Source: Nannobrachium achirus (taxonomy: Eukaryota > Chordata > Actinopteri > Myctophiformes > Myctophidae). From it: DNA of 64,000 nt. Shown here piece after piece: positions 1 through 12,382 of this stretch. Where the stretch lies: the NCBI GenBank assembly GCA_963921795.1, contig OY997642.1, positions 42,173,653 through 42,237,652 on the forward strand. Reading direction: 5' to 3'. Position 1 is the first letter of the stretch. Every line of letters starts with the position of its first letter. Both the position numbers and the translations under genes were made by a program. Under the pieces are notes generated by a model. That model had not been told where the DNA came from, ran no database searches, and was given only the letters and a program-made list of their open reading frames with translations.

Positions 1-1240
1 AATAGAAACCAATGGACAAACATTGCTGGGCCTGGCTATAGTTGAAGAATAGGCTAACGCTGGTTTTAAGCGCCATCCTTGTTAAAGGATTAGCCTTTTG
101 GTGGATCTGTAGCGAAGAGGTATTAAGGTCACATTTGTGCTGCAGAAGCCATGAGTTGTTCCCATTAAAGGTAACGTAAAACCGTTAAACACAAGTGTTT
201 GACACCCTGTTAGGCCTACACATTAGTTTCAGCTGTCCTTTTATAGCCCGGCTATCTTACAGGTAAATGTATTAGGAGTGTACTTTGGCACAATCTAAGG
301 ACATAGAAGTTAGGGCAGATATTCCATGGAAAAGGAGATAAAAAACACAAGATATGAGAGCCTCTTGGGTAAATTGTCAGAGCTTATTGTTGGCTATTGA
401 ACAATAAAAACAAATGAACAGTAAGATAGTGTAACACATTATGATCCATTAGTGTGTGGTGGTGTGTTTGTCTGCAGGGAGACCGTTCCCTCTGCCTGCA
501 TTTTATTATTTGACTTTTAGTCACTACGAGTCTAGGCGTCAACCTTTGTCATTTGCTCGGATTCGGTTGGTTTTGTTGAGGAGGAGGAGCTAACTTTGAA
601 TGTTAAAATTAACCGCAACTGACAAATCCCTACTCGTTATACCTTTAAAAGATAATGGATTCAGGTCTTTTCTGTCTGTATTAGTAAAACAAAAATGTAA
701 TAAAATGAACCAAAAGTACTCAACAAGCAAAATATGAGAGACACGTAGACTGCACTTCACCAGATAACCCCTCCGACAAACGCCACTCATCAGAAATGAC
801 GTGCGACTCTTTTGTCGGTTGAAATTGCGTGCAACGAAGTATAAATTGGCCTTAACACCAACGAGACATGTGGGGTTTGATTCCCACTGGGCCTGGGGCC
901 ACCGTGCGCTCGTGGCGTTCATTGTGAGGCACACTAGGGGCCTGGCCACCAGAAAGAAGAAAAAAAAGCATACGTTATAATAAAACCAGATCAAATAAAC
1001 GACAGGGGCAGAAAGAAATGCTATGGGACTGCACGTGTTTAGCTAACGCCAAACAGATGTAGGTGCACTGTATGATTACAACATTATAGCGTAGACCATG
1101 TGCCCACTCAAACAGGAAAGAAGGGGCAGCTGTTAGCCATCAATGAGGAGGTAGAGGGAAGCCCAAACTATAGACCCGCCGTGCCTACTCCAATACACAT
1201 CAATATAGTATATACAGTATACACACAAATGTACAGGCGT
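1..1240. other. Intergenic, little recognised
   Basis: AT-rich sequence without supported exons. The only structure seen is around 840-960, where the segment GGGGTTTGATTCCCAC resembles a polymerase III B box and is followed by a GC-rich stretch and an A-rich tail near 950-970. That would fit a decayed tRNA-derived SINE, but no convincing A box is visible upstream. A 134-codon open frame on the minus strand (590-994) crosses this relic and has no recognisable domain. Confidence 0.3.
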
Positions 1241-1695
1241 AATGTCTCCACATTATACACACGGTAGCACGCACACACACCTACACAGACACAAACTCAT
1301 ACACGCACACAAAAGAACCTGTGCGGGTGTGCACAGACACAACAAGCTAATCCTTTTTATCTCTGTAATCCGGTGTTTAACGTCAGGGCCCACCACACGC
1401 CCACTGCCAATGTTGTTTTTCTTCTTCTTCTTCTTCGTTTTAAAAGTATAGAGCCTCTGCCAAATCACGTAAACATCCTGAAAGCAGCCCGCTGCTGCGC
1501 GCTGCGTCATAATTTTCTTTTCATAACACAGCCGGGCTGCCTGGTTATTTCAAGGCTCTGGGTGAGCCCGAAACCAGAAGTTACCTCCCTCCCTCCTCGC
1601 TTGTTATTTAAGGAAAACTTCAGTGTTTCCCCTCCTGCCCTCTCTCCCTCTCTCACACACACATACACGCACGCACGCACGCACACACATACCCA

Positions 1696-1696
<1 letters not shown>

Positions 1697-1778
<82 letters not shown>
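1697..1778. repeat. (AC)n microsatellite
   Basis: About 41 uninterrupted AC units, preceded by interrupted ACGC and ACAC units from about 1,650. It produces spurious His/Thr or Cys/Val open frames on both strands. Confidence 0.97.
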
Positions 1779-1783
<5 letters not shown>

Positions 1784-1849
1784 CTCCCCCCTGTGCGTGT
1801 TACTGGGTGTGGTTTTGAAAAGCCAAACTTCTGTGAATGATGTAGGCTA

Positions 1850-1851
<2 letters not shown>

Positions 1852-1943
<92 letters not shown>
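1852..1943. repeat. (CT)n microsatellite
   Basis: About 46 uninterrupted CT units, only about 75 bases downstream of the AC array. Long homopurine/homopyrimidine tracts like this can form triplex (H-DNA); that is general knowledge, not seen here. Confidence 0.97.
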
Positions 1944-1948
<5 letters not shown>

Positions 1949-2039
1949 TTTGACTCTCTCTCTCCACCCTTTAACTTACAGAGTAGGAGGGAGGTGGAGC
2001 AAAGATCCCTCAGGCACAATCTGCTTGAGCTTGGACTTG

Positions 2040-2226
2040 AGCTCTGAGACTTTTTAGCAGGCAACATGTGTGTGTGTGTGTGTGTGTGTCATGATCCCGG
2101 CACTCTTTGTGCTGCATGCGCTCCCTGGGTTTTTGGATGTCCGTCTTTGTGGTTCTTAAAGGCTTTTGGGGGTCACTGAACTCATCACCGTTGAAGTGCT
2201 GCCGGAAGGGGCTTTTGGGTGTGAGT
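2040..2226 (+). other. Possible first exon of an unknown gene (weak)
   Basis: Following a (GT)12 tract, an ATG at 2,092 opens a short frame reading MIPALFVLHALPGFL, which is hydrophobic like a signal peptide but stops after 22 codons. An alternative frame starting at 2,107 stays open up to a strong splice-donor-like GTGAGT near 2,220. Nothing similar to a following exon was found within several kilobases. I do not recognise a product; this may be chance. Confidence 0.12.
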
Positions 2227-2604
2227 ATAAACAGTAGTTTTGAAACTGTCCATAAATCTCTTGGAAGTTTTAGAGTTTTGTGTTTGGCGGCAAACTTGAA
2301 GATTGAAATCGTATAGACTAGAGAGCTATAGAAACGGCAAGTTCAGTTTGTGTGTCATTTAATTGAGGGAAACTTTTGTAGTATTTCATCGTGATTGTAA
2401 CCTCCCTTTATCAAGATTTGCTTCCAGATATAGTTGTGTATTTGCGCATAATAACTGCTGCATGATACTGAGAGTAATCTGCACGGGCAAGTTTGAGTGA
2501 ATTATTCCCTCCAATATTTCAAAAGGTAATTTTACATACAGCAGGATGTTTCAAGTGATCTCATGTATTATTTTGGTCAGTGATGTTACAAATGTACTTT
2601 ATTT

Positions 2605-2642
2605 TTCTTTCTTTCTTTCTTTATTTCTTTCTTTCTTTCTTT
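2605..2642. repeat. (TTTC)n microsatellite
   Basis: Tetranucleotide CTTT repeat with one interruption. The 2,230-2,900 interval around it is otherwise AT-rich with nothing recognised. Confidence 0.9.
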
Positions 2643-3044
2643 GTCTTCATTACATTATTATTTTTTTTTTTAATCCTGGTGGGATCTAGGTTTAAACATT
2701 GTCTAGCTTGTAAGACTTTAAATATTATGGGATAATATAGTATGTCTCAGAACCTGTAATTTATCCTAAATCCACTGTGGTACTGTAACCACTAATATAC
2801 TGCCTATGTAGTGTCTCCAAAAGTATTCAGCAGCTGGCTGGATATCAGTGGTCCTTCAGTCCACCAGTATGAATGAATCAGGCCTATAGCTTGTCCGTAG
2901 CGTGACTGAATCATATACATATACGTGTATATACAAACCATACGATTCTCTCCACACAGCGAGCATAACTCTGATGAATATTTACAACTACATCAATAAT
3001 ATTTGTACATACTACATGGTACACAGTAAACATCCTCAATTAAA

Positions 3045-3122
3045 CTCTGAGCATGTAGATACAAATGGAACCAAACGGACCTGTACGGGTACATTTGGTT
3101 ACATTTGTACACGCTCAGAGTT
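3045..3122. repeat. Imperfect inverted repeat (small MITE-like hairpin)
   Basis: The arms CTCTGAGCATGTAGATACAA and its near reverse complement ending in CGCTCAGAG enclose a short GC-rich loop. The inner motif ACATTTGGTTACATTTG recurs near 17,420-17,450, so this belongs to a dispersed family. Confidence 0.5.
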
Positions 3123-3580
3123 ACAAATGAATACATTTCCTAAACTAAATGGAATACGTTTACTTCACAAAGTTGTGACGTGTCGTAACGATGGCACGTC
3201 TTCCTCTTGGACCTACGTACATTATTTGGCATTAACGTTGTGCGTTTCCGTCACCTACAATTATGAGAAAGTAATCACTTGCTCCATTCAGCTCTTTGTA
3301 TGTGCCCTATGGACCATATGTGCTGAAGTGGAGGCCACTCTTTCTCACAAAGCCGAAGCGTGTTCCACTGGAATCAGTCGCACTTGACTTTGAAAGTCAG
3401 TTGGTCAATAAGGACCAGCCATGTCTAAATGCAACTGACTCCTGATATAAGAGCAGGAAAGAAAGGCTAATAAAGCCTTCCATTTTGTGAACAAATTGTA
3501 GTTTGGTAAATATTGGTGAATACTAGAATACGAAACTCTGACCACGTGGCTTCTTTCTCTGTTTCTCAATCCCTTTCACT

Positions 3581-3581
3581 G

Positions 3582-3632
<51 letters not shown>

Positions 3633-3635
3633 CTC
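3581..3635. repeat. (CT)n / CTTT pyrimidine-rich repeat
   Basis: Interrupted CT and CTTT units; homopyrimidine on the + strand. Confidence 0.9.
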
Positions 3636-3762
3636 GGTTACTTCATTTCTCATTGCATTTCTCTTTCCATACGTTTGAATGCTGGCACGGGCAGAGGAAG
3701 TAATGCAGTCTTTTCCACCTGACATCATTCTGTGATTAGAGGAACACACACATGTGCCCACA

Positions 3763-3921
<159 letters not shown>

Positions 3922-4007
3922 CACCCCCCTTTCACTCCCAGACTGTAATAGCACAACTCTGGGGTCCCTCAGTAAGCAGGGCAAATCCAACTGAAACACA
4001 TGCACAG

Positions 4008-4008
<1 letters not shown>

Positions 4009-4084
<76 letters not shown>
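4009..4084. repeat. (GC)n-(AC)n microsatellite
   Basis: Short GCGCGCGC head followed by about 34 AC units. Alternating purine-pyrimidine throughout, so it is Z-DNA-prone. Confidence 0.95.
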
Positions 4085-4087
<3 letters not shown>

Positions 4088-4211
4088 TATTCTGCATCAG
4101 TGAGAGCGTTAGGAGATGTTTGTCCCTTCATTTCATTGACAGTCTCTCAAGGAAGTCCAGGTGGTGTAGTAGAGAGAACAGAAGAACAAATAGCTTCTGA
4201 GGTTTATATCA

Positions 4212-4460
4212 TATCGTTGCTGTCGGACAGAAAACCTCCTATTTCCATTTTAACTTTTTGTGTTTTTTCGTAAATTAACGTCCTACTTGATCGTACTACA
4301 GCGTCACGCAAAGCATCGAAAGCAACAGATCCACAAGCTCAAAACGCGGCGTGAAGCAACGTGTGTGAGATTGTCGATCTGCTACTTTTGCCCATTTTCA
4401 ATTGGAATCCCGATAAGTCACAGTTTCGGACATATGAGGTTTCTACCCGACAGAGATGAT
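4212..4460. mobile_element. Family A MITE, copy 1
   Basis: The left terminus reads ATCGTTGCTGTCGGACAGAA and the right terminus is its approximate reverse complement ending near GACAGAGATGAT. The body shares CTTGATCGTACTACAGCGTC with the relic in a kif2c intron at about 43,490. The family recurs at 7,433, 12,770, 17,585, 18,897, 23,264 and, as relics, in kif2c introns. It has no coding capacity. Assignment to a superfamily was not possible. Confidence 0.7.
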
Positions 4461-4660
4461 AATTGCCCGCAAACGTGCACCACGTGCTCCATTGACACTG
4501 GAATATTTGTGTTCACTTTAGATATGCGTGCTGTACTTTCAGCAACAAAGGATGTTTTTACCATTTTCAGTTCCTTTGTGTCTGGCATTGTAGGAAAAAC
4601 CCCACCTTATTGCTGGATTTTCTTATTCCGCTTCCTAATGTATTTTGCATTTATTCACAA

Positions 4661-4712
4661 ACACGCACGCACACTTGCACGCACGCAGGCACACACACAC
4701 ACGTGCACGCCG

Positions 4713-4749
<37 letters not shown>

Positions 4750-4770
4750 ACGCCGCACACACACACACGC
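4661..4770. repeat. Interrupted (AC)n repeat with repeated CACGTGCACGCCGCAC units
   Basis: AC-rich tract containing two copies of a CGTGCACGCCGCAC block separated by pure AC units, which looks like a compound minisatellite. Confidence 0.85.
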
Positions 4771-6524
4771 TGCCCAGGCACAGATTGGCCGGTGGTTTTG
4801 ATTTCAGTACAGCAGGATGAATACAACGTGCAATAAAGTGCACTGTCCTCCAGGCACGTGCACAACAAGTAGACATCAAAGGGGACTTGAGCCCCTGCCC
4901 TTTTACCCGTCTGTAAAAAGTGCCCTCTCCAGACTACAGAATAAGTACAGAAAATAGCTACGACGCGGTCTGCTATTTTCAATATTTTCACCAAAAGGCC
5001 CTTTTAGACATTTCAGCCCCTGCCTCTTTAACATTCTCTGCACGTCCCTGCTGTCCTCCCAGGCTCACCTGTGGATCTAGACTAGAGAGACAGTAAGTCT
5101 TCAGCATCCACTGATACTGTGCAGACCTTGCTGATGTAATTACACCCATATGACCCCGATATCCCAGGCTCATGTTCAATATCATAATCCCTCAGATTGA
5201 CTTTTTAAGACAAGCCACCCACCACCAGTGCTCATGTTATGTAACATATGGATGGATGGATGTGGGGCTTATGTTAGTAAGTCAGGTTCACCAGGGGAAA
5301 TAAAACATAATATTTTCTAAATGAATTGGTAAACAGAAATAAAAGATCTTGTTCTTGGGCTACGTAAGACGTATTTTTATAATGTTATGAGAAATGGAAT
5401 GATTTAGCTTAAAGTTTGTCTATATCATATTAGCTCAGTCTATATAGGCTATTAGCTTGCCAGTATTAGCTTGCAAAGCATCAGTAATGCTATTCTCAGT
5501 CTCGCTTAGCTTAGCAGCGATTCAAATTAAAACACATTACAGTGCTCATTAACCTATCCAGAACGTTTTACAATAATCATTTTATTTTGTTTTGAAAATG
5601 TGAAGCTGTTCATATATCACTCATAATATCGTCTTAACATCTTGACAATATTTTCACACAATGTTCAAAAGCTTTAAAATGGTCAGTACTTTACAGCCTA
5701 TCTGTCCTGTCGTCTAAACTTTGTGTAAATCTTACATTTTAGAAGCATTGGATTAAATTACATCCATTTAGTTGGATTTTATAATAACACTTTAATAATG
5801 AAATAAATAAACGTGTTATAGTTTCAATATAGTCCTTTTTTATTAATATACTTTATTTAATAAAATAAAATAAAGTAAAGAGATCTAGGATAACATTGAA
5901 CAAAATCTGAAACATTTACAGTATGTGTGTCAGGAACAAATACTATTGCTACAAAATAATATAGTAAAAATAAAAATCGTACTGTGGAAAAATAAATGTC
6001 ATTTACATGGACATAGTCATTCATAATTCATAATCTAAACCTGATGCCGTTTTAATCAATAAAACGGCATCAGGAGTAATGTGAGTTATTTCATTTGTAT
6101 TCCTGACAGAGGCATTAATGAAATGAAAAGAAGATTTATTAGGTCATTTGTCTATTTCATTTTTAGTGAAGGACTAACTACACACACATCGACAGTGGGT
6201 GCTGTGATATATACAGAAAATGATCTTTTAAAGATAAAAGCGGCACACTGAGCTATTATAGTTTAGACTTCTTTATTAATCAGATGTTGAACTTCATCAT
6301 GTTTGTTGGTCGCATCCAAGCATTTGAAATAAGTGGAAATTGTGATTATCCGATTATTGTGAAGATTGTATCCAAACTTTTGAGAAATTACCTCAAGTTT
6401 CTGAAATGAGTAGCCTATCAAAGTGATCGTGAAAATCTGTAAAAATAAATCTGTAATAATAAGATAGGATGAGACCTTCATGGCGTTCAGGTAGCAGCAA
6501 GCACAGTAAGAATGAAAACACAGG
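4771..6524. other. Intergenic, AT-rich, no gene seen
   Basis: No exons supported. One clean stem-loop is visible: CTGATGCCGTTTT at 6,041-6,053 pairs perfectly with 6,061-6,073 around a 7-base loop. Short GGAT and TTA-rich runs are the only other simple sequence. Confidence 0.5.
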
Positions 6525-7124
6525 CAGTGGCGTCACAAGGGGGGTAAAAGTGGGACTGAGTTACTAGGGCCCAAGGTGGAGGGGCCTTAATTATTTTATA
6601 CTTTAGCTATTGAAAAATAGCAGATGTACAAGTTCACAGTGGCACCGAGTGTGTGGCACCGAGTGCCACGCTGCAAGCTTGTAGATCTGCTATTTTTTGA
6701 AAAGTCGTGAAAATGTGTGCAAATCTTTGAATATATGTATTTTTAAGCAAACATTTGTAACTAAAATTTTGCTTCTGGGTGGTCCCCTGGAACTAAATAG
6801 TTTGAGATGGGGGTCTGTGGCCAAATACATATCATTTTGGGGGTCCTTTACATGGAAAGGTTTGAGCACCACTGACATAGAAACATAGATTTTTCAAAAA
6901 ACCTTTCCAATCTTCCAGATTTTTCAAAAATAGCAGATCTACTGGCTCGCAGTGTGAGCTTGTATATCTGCTATTTTTCAATGGTTAAAGCACAAAATAA
7001 TACATACTATTGCGTTCCCAGTCTAAATGGGTTAAACCCCCTCCCCCTATGCATGAAGAACATTCATGGGGGGCCCGCTGTGAATCCTTGTACCCAGGAC
7101 CTAGAATTTGGTGCAACACCCCTG
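6525..7124 (+). mobile_element. hAT-like MITE (family B), copy 1
   Basis: A 600-bp element beginning CAGTGGCGTCACAAGG and ending GCAACACCCCTG, flanked by an identical 8-bp duplication AACACAGG at 6,517-6,524 and 7,125-7,132. Eight-base target duplications and CAG/CTG ends are typical of hAT transposons. The interior has no transposase and carries two internal inverted repeats with the core AGCAGATCTACAAGC type (about 6,605-6,695 and 6,925-6,980). The ends match the copies at 10,911 and 18,298. Confidence 0.85.
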
Positions 7125-7395
7125 AACACAGGCACAGGCAGATCGAGTCATAAGAGCCAAATAGTTACCGAAATAAAACAAACCCAAATGAAATAAGGCA
7201 AAACAGTTAGGCTTTTAACTGAAGTTAATTGCAGACATTTTGTCTTCTTGGCGTGTAAAAGACAGTCTCCCTGTTGTATTTCCTTAACAGCCCTGAATCA
7301 AAGCAGGACACGCAACATTAACGTCAGCAAGGTGCACTGAGGACATGTCAAGTAGAGGACGGGGGCCAGAGGGCCAGAGAGAATAACACAGTGAA

Positions 7396-7399
<4 letters not shown>

Positions 7400-7431
<32 letters not shown>
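7400..7431. repeat. (AG)n microsatellite
   Basis: About 16 AG units immediately left of the family A MITE at 7,433; possibly its insertion site. Confidence 0.95.
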
Positions 7432-7432
<1 letters not shown>

Positions 7433-7434
<2 letters not shown>

Positions 7435-7684
7435 CGCTGTTGTCGGGTGGAAACCTTGTATGTCCAAAACTGTTTTTATTCATCATCTAAAAAAGGAAAA
7501 AGATTTAAAATAGTGAAAATAGCCGATCTACAAGCACACAACGCCCCGCAGTGTGCTTGCAGATCGGCTATTTTCACTAGTTTTGTGCAACAGTCTTATA
7601 TGATGAGGCATGGGCTTCTATTTACGAAAAAACATGCCCATTTGAAACTTGGAGATACAAGGTTTCTGCCGGACAGTGACGATA
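7433..7684. mobile_element. Family A MITE, copy 2
   Basis: The left end ATCGCTGTTGTCGGGTGG and the right end CGGACAGTGACGAT form imperfect terminal inverted repeats of about 33 bp. The centre is a strong hairpin: AATAGCCGATCTACAAGC pairs with GCTTGCAGATCGGCTATT around an AT/GC loop (about 7,518-7,577). No coding capacity. Confidence 0.8.
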
Positions 7685-8220
7685 GGGAGAGGGATGGAGA
7701 GGGAGAGCGAGAGAGAGAGTTGAGATCCAGAGAAAAAAAAAACAGGAGGAAAATAAAGATGAAAGGATAATTTGAGGCGACGGCAGAGCAGTGGAAGAGT
7801 GTGAGCGGATTTGTTCTACTCAGTTTTGTTTACAGGAAGCTCTTTTAAGGTTCCACAGATGGCTGTATTCACAGAACGCTTTTTTCCTCTCTTTTATTTT
7901 TTCACTTTTCTTTTTTTTATTGCATTTTTCCAAAAGCCCATAAACTCCCCCCCCAATTCTTGGTACCCTGGTTTACGTGTGGGAAAGTGTGATTGCTGCT
8001 TAACTCTGCTGCCACCCCCCATCGTGTCAGGTTCACATTGCTACAAATGGCATGGTTGTTGCAGGTCAATAGGATGGCAGTGGTCTCCGCTTCAGAAATG
8101 AACTCTGGTTCAGAGGATGTCTAAATAGGAGAGTGGTTTTTCAAAGTAGGGCCAAGTGGCTTCTGGGGGAGCCAATCGGAATGGAGAGAGAACAATACAT
8201 AGAGAGATGTATATAATTTA
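7685..8220. other. Intergenic, no gene seen
   Basis: Purine-rich GAGA runs near 7,690-7,730, then unremarkable sequence. No exons supported. Confidence 0.4.
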
Positions 8221-8223
8221 TTA

Positions 8224-8224
<1 letters not shown>

Positions 8225-8299
<75 letters not shown>

Positions 8300-8315
8300 C
8301 CCCCCCCCCCCCCCC
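8225..8315. repeat. (AT)n microsatellite followed by C16 homopolymer
   Basis: About 36 AT units to 8,297, three T, then 16 consecutive C residues at 8,300-8,315. Confidence 0.97.
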
Positions 8316-10395
8316 ACTGTATATGTCCAATATATGTATCCTTCATGATGCATTTATTTTTGTCAAAGCCAGGGAAATAGATATGGACTCTATTGTGTAA
8401 TGCCATTGTGAATGTATTGCTAGTTGTTTAATAAGCTACACTTTTCAGCAGGTCATGATGTAATATGTGCAATAACAAGAAAATCTATATAAATAAACTT
8501 TTTCACATTATTTAAAAATAAAAAAGAGAAAATATAAGCCCTGCTGGGAGTTTTTGACAAGATCACCACAACAAAACGTGTCTCTTCTTTTAAAGGAGTC
8601 TTATCACCATGTCACCACGTATTGAAAAACCCTTCAGGCTGAGGTCAGACTGTGAGAGCTGCTGTCTTCCTACTCTACTCCCTGGGCAGGGTCAACAGAG
8701 GTTGGCTTGAGGTGGACATCTTTGTCAAAATTATTCTGCCACAGACACACAAAATTAGGCAGATGAGCAAAACACATAAAGAGACAGTCCTGAACAGGCT
8801 GGGTCTTTAACTCTGAGAGAGTTAATGGGGTCCTTGCATAAAATAAAACATTTGAGAACCACTAGTACCAGTGGACTAAATATGCCATTTAGTGTCATAG
8901 TAAATCATGTCATACATATTCTGAATAAAACCTGGAGACTTTGACATTCAGTAATTGGGTCAATATAAGTATAAAATGGAAAATCCCAAGTTTGCCACAG
9001 ACAAGGTCAGTTCTTTACCACGGAGATATACTGTATATATGTCTGTGTATACAGACATATTGATGAACCCTGTCCCTGGGGAACTAACTGTATGTTTTTA
9101 TTTCAAGGAGGGTAGAGAGAGAATCTCAGCAGTCCAGTCCATGTTGTTCCATTTTATTTTACCTTCTCTAACTGATGTAATGTACTGTACTATATAGTTA
9201 AAGGGTCTGTTTGGTCTCAAGCAGCCCACGCTTTAATTTGGCCTTAGTCTCTCTGTCCGCAGAGGGCACTTAAAAAAAGAAATAGGAGGGAGCTGCTTCC
9301 ATGTTGAGAGGTAAATAAAGTTAAGGGTTCCTTAAGGGTTGTTTTGACTCCAGTGCTGCTGGAGACCCAGGTCTGTAAGACATTTAGTGGGTGAGGAGAC
9401 TCTGTGGAAGTGATTTGGCTGAGGCAGCCAAACCTCAGCACAATTATTTTTTTGTTGATTTCTTCCCCACACACGGACGTAAACCCTCCTAGGGGTTCGT
9501 AATTAATAGCTTTAGGCCTTATTTTTTACTTACTTTATTCATATATTTGAGTCAGTGATAGAGAGAGTGACTTGGAAAAACATGATCATATTCTATGAAT
9601 AGGGTTTGGGGCATTTCTTTTTTATGCCAAAGATATGGTTCCATTAATCATGCACTTGTTTTGAAATCAAAATCTGTTTTGTTTTGAAATCAAAATCTTA
9701 GCATTTGGGTTCCAAGCATAATAAGGTAGAAGGCCACCCTTTTAACTTTTGATTTACCCAATCCTTAACAAGCACGGAAAGGAAAATGATAGTGTTGCCT
9801 GCAAAACATCCAACTTGCAGCAAATGTTTTCACTTGTTTGTTCTACCAAACTATTCTTGTAATTCGGAGATTTATTGCTCCGTCTGAGTTTGTCACATGG
9901 TTCATATTTGGACCAAACAACCGCCATCAGATGACAGGATATTTAAGCGCAGTATGATTAATGAATGGCAATTTCAGGGCTCTCCTGATGGCTCGGTCGC
10001 CACAGGGAAGCAAGGATACCAGTAAGACTCCCAGGGAAGCAAGGATATAAGATTCATCATGGTGAATTATGGGAGCTGCTAGTAATCCCCTTGGAGGGGT
10101 GGAGGTATAGCTGAAACCCAGCACGGAGGATACAATAGATCCTTTGCTAATATTTCATATTGAATGGTTTTTAACCAGTGTTCACCCGACCGCCTGTCTG
10201 CGTGTCACTCTAACCTGCAGAGTTTGTTTTGTCCCACGGCCAGGACAAATTGCTTTATTCTCTCTTACAGACCCAGGGTTGATTTTGGTGTAGCCTTGTT
10301 GTTAGTGGTTATACAATGTGAATGGTGTGTATAGGTTACAGTGTTCAAGGAATAATTTTTGTTTTTGTCTGGTGAGACTGACTTTTGTGATTATT
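8316..10395. other. Intergenic, no gene seen
   Basis: AT-rich. The only internal repetition noted is a tandem duplicate of TTTTGAAATCAAAATCTG near 9,659-9,699 and a direct repeat of CAGGGAAGCAAGGATA at about 10,003 and 10,031. No domain-like reading frames. Confidence 0.4.
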
Positions 10396-10412
10396 CCCCC
10401 CCCCCCCCCCCC
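10396..10412. repeat. C17 homopolymer
   Basis: Uninterrupted run of C. Further C and CT runs follow at 10,682-10,709 (CT) and 10,761-10,778 (C). Confidence 0.95.
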
Positions 10413-10910
10413 GGTTTTCTTTTCTCTTCTCTTAGGCTACCGACAGGTTACTTGTCAGCAAAGGAATGGTTTCAGATAACTAGTCCTTTAATCGTATGCC
10501 ATACTGGATGTTGACTTATCTTAGCCCTATCCTCATTTGGCCCCAGTGGGGGAGAAAACAGCTACTGGCTGTCAGAAACTACCTTCTGAGACCCTTCTGT
10601 TTTCCCAGCTTAAGTTATCGCTGTCTGCCCATAACGTCATGTCGACTACGTCACACGTCATGGCTGCCCTTTTCCTCTATCATTCCCTCTCTCTCTCTCT
10701 CTCTCTCTTTGGCTTTCCTCTCTTTCATTATCGTTTACACTCCCTACCCCACTTCCCGAACCCCCCCCCCCCCCCCCCACCCCTCTTCCTCTCTGTCCTA
10801 GCTGCCCCCTCAACACGGCCCTGGGCACAAAGCCAACTTTATCTCTTAACATCAGCTTGGGAAACCCTCCCACTGTTTCCCCGAAAAGGCAATGCCGTCT
10901 TTGTCCCATG

Positions 10911-11405
10911 CAGGGGCGTCACAAGGGGTAGGAAAGTGGGACTGAGTTACTGGGGCCCAAGGTGGAGGGGCCCTAGTAACTTTATCTATTGAAAAATAGC
11001 AGATATACAAGCTCACAGCGCGGCACCGAGTGCCGCGCTGCGAGCTTGTAGATCTGCTATTTTTGAAAAGTTGTGAAAATGTGTGAAAATCTTTGAATAT
11101 ATGTATTTTTTAATTAAGCGAACATTTCTAACTCAAATTTTGCTTCTGGGGGGGGGGGGGGGTCCGTAAATATTTTGAGATCGGGGTCCGTGGCCAAATA
11201 CATACCATCTTGGGGGTCCTTGACATAGGTTTCTTGCACACATTTTCACGATTTTTAAAAAATAGCAGATATACAAGCTCGCAGCGCGGCACTCGGTGCC
11301 GCGCTGTGAGCTTGTATATCTGCTATTTTTCAATAGTTAACATTCATGGGGGGCCCCGCAGTGAATCCTTGTACCCAGGGCCCAGAATTTGGTGTGACGC
11401 CCCTG
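10911..11405 (+). mobile_element. hAT-like MITE (family B), copy 2
   Basis: A 495-bp element starting CAGGGGCGTCACAAGGGG and ending GTGTGACGCCCCTG, so the first 13 bases are a perfect terminal inverted repeat. It is flanked by identical 8-bp duplications GTCCCATG at 10,903-10,910 and 11,406-11,413. It contains two near-perfect hairpins (about 10,992-11,063 and 11,262-11,325) with a CpG-rich apex GCGCGGCAC...GTGCCGCGC. There is no transposase, so mobilisation would need a hAT enzyme supplied elsewhere. Confidence 0.9.
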
Positions 11406-11413
11406 GTCCCATG

Positions 11414-12020
11414 GCAAGGCCAAACGCCCCGGTGTTGCAGACACATATAGGATGACATCACCACCACATGGACTTCTGAAAGCTCTCGAGTGAAGCTTTG
11501 CCTTTGAGCGCTGACAAAAGGATCAAGCCTCCGAAAACCACAGATGTGATCCTTGTACGTCGAGCAGGAAACAGCTCAAACTGACCCCTTGGTCAACACT
11601 CCGGGGTTGTGACCTCTTTGTAAGGACCTGCTGCGGGACAGACTAGGCCAAACCAATCACGTGCAGCGGGTCCCAGACAGGTCCTGACCAATTATTTGTA
11701 ATATGGCCCGCCACCAAACACGAGCGTCTAGCCAGAACAGAGCACAGCTGAGGCTGCTGGAATCACGGGGTAATCACAAGAGAGAAGGGGCCCGGCATGG
11801 CTGGAACTTACGTCAGCGAGTACAAGAAGAAGTAGGCCTTAAACCCCAGTGATTGTGTGGCAGAGACACAGTGGCATGCCAGACTACAGGCCAATCAGTG
11901 CACGTCTCAAGTGTTAGATTACAGTTTATTCGCAGATTGTGATCACTGAAAGTGAATTCCAGGACAAAGGCAGACACCTCACAAGGCACAATAAAAAAGC
12001 ATTAGAATAGTCCCCACTCC
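11414..12020. other. Intergenic, no gene seen
   Basis: Moderately GC-rich sequence without recognisable exons or repeats. Confidence 0.35.
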
Positions 12021-12028
12021 TTTGGGTG

Positions 12029-12187
12029 TTTATTATAGCTGTCAAAATGATCGCGTTACAGTAACACCGGTAATACATTTTTGGAATTGATTGCGTTAAA
12101 TTATTTGATGCATTTAACGCATGCACAGAATGACCTGCCCCATTCAATGATCTGAGGTATGGAGTGATTACTCTGATTACAAATTTG
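12029..12187. mobile_element. Small MITE with GCTGTCAAA ends
   Basis: The left end AGCTGTCAAAATGATCGCG and right end ATTTGACAGCCCTAAT are imperfect inverted repeats, and the interior contains TTAACGC-type motifs. AGGGCTGTCAAA-ended MITEs are common in fish genomes (from memory of the family type). The original superfamily cannot be decided here. Confidence 0.5.
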
Positions 12188-12321
12188 AATCATTTGACAG
12201 CCCTAATATATAGGTGAAATTCATCTTCTGTATACCCATCCTATAACAACTAGAGCAGTGAGCAGCCATTGGATTCTATGGCGCTCGGGGAACAATTAGG
12301 GGTTAAGACATCGACATTGCT

Positions 12322-12382
12322 TGTCTGGCCTGGAATCGTACCTAGGCGGGCTCACTAACCACTCGGCTATGGCCGCCACTGG
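12322..12382 (-). mobile_element. tRNA-derived SINE head (relic)
   Basis: Read on the minus strand it contains ATAGCCGAGTGGTTAG, a clear polymerase III A box as in Ser/Leu tRNAs, followed by GGTACGATTCCAGGC, a B box with one change. The anticodon arm is shortened, so it is not a functional tRNA. The body of the SINE would extend leftward towards about 12,200. Confidence 0.55.

Noticed and set aside
1373-1840. 155-codon + frame and similar His/Thr or Cys/Val frames in AC/GT arrays (also 3,576-4,103, 13,807-14,217, 24,037-24,363, 31,966-32,275)
   Set aside because: They are translations of dinucleotide repeats, open on both strands, with no flanking coding signal or domain.
2902-3387. 161-codon + frame
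   Set aside because: Contains the hairpin repeat at 3,045 and reads as low-information sequence; probably chance.
4260-4820. 186-codon + frame
   Set aside because: It spans a family A MITE and an AC repeat; no protein similarity recognised.
12322-12382. Functional tRNA gene
   Set aside because: A and B boxes are present but the anticodon arm is truncated and the acceptor stem does not pair, so it is a SINE or tRNA relic.
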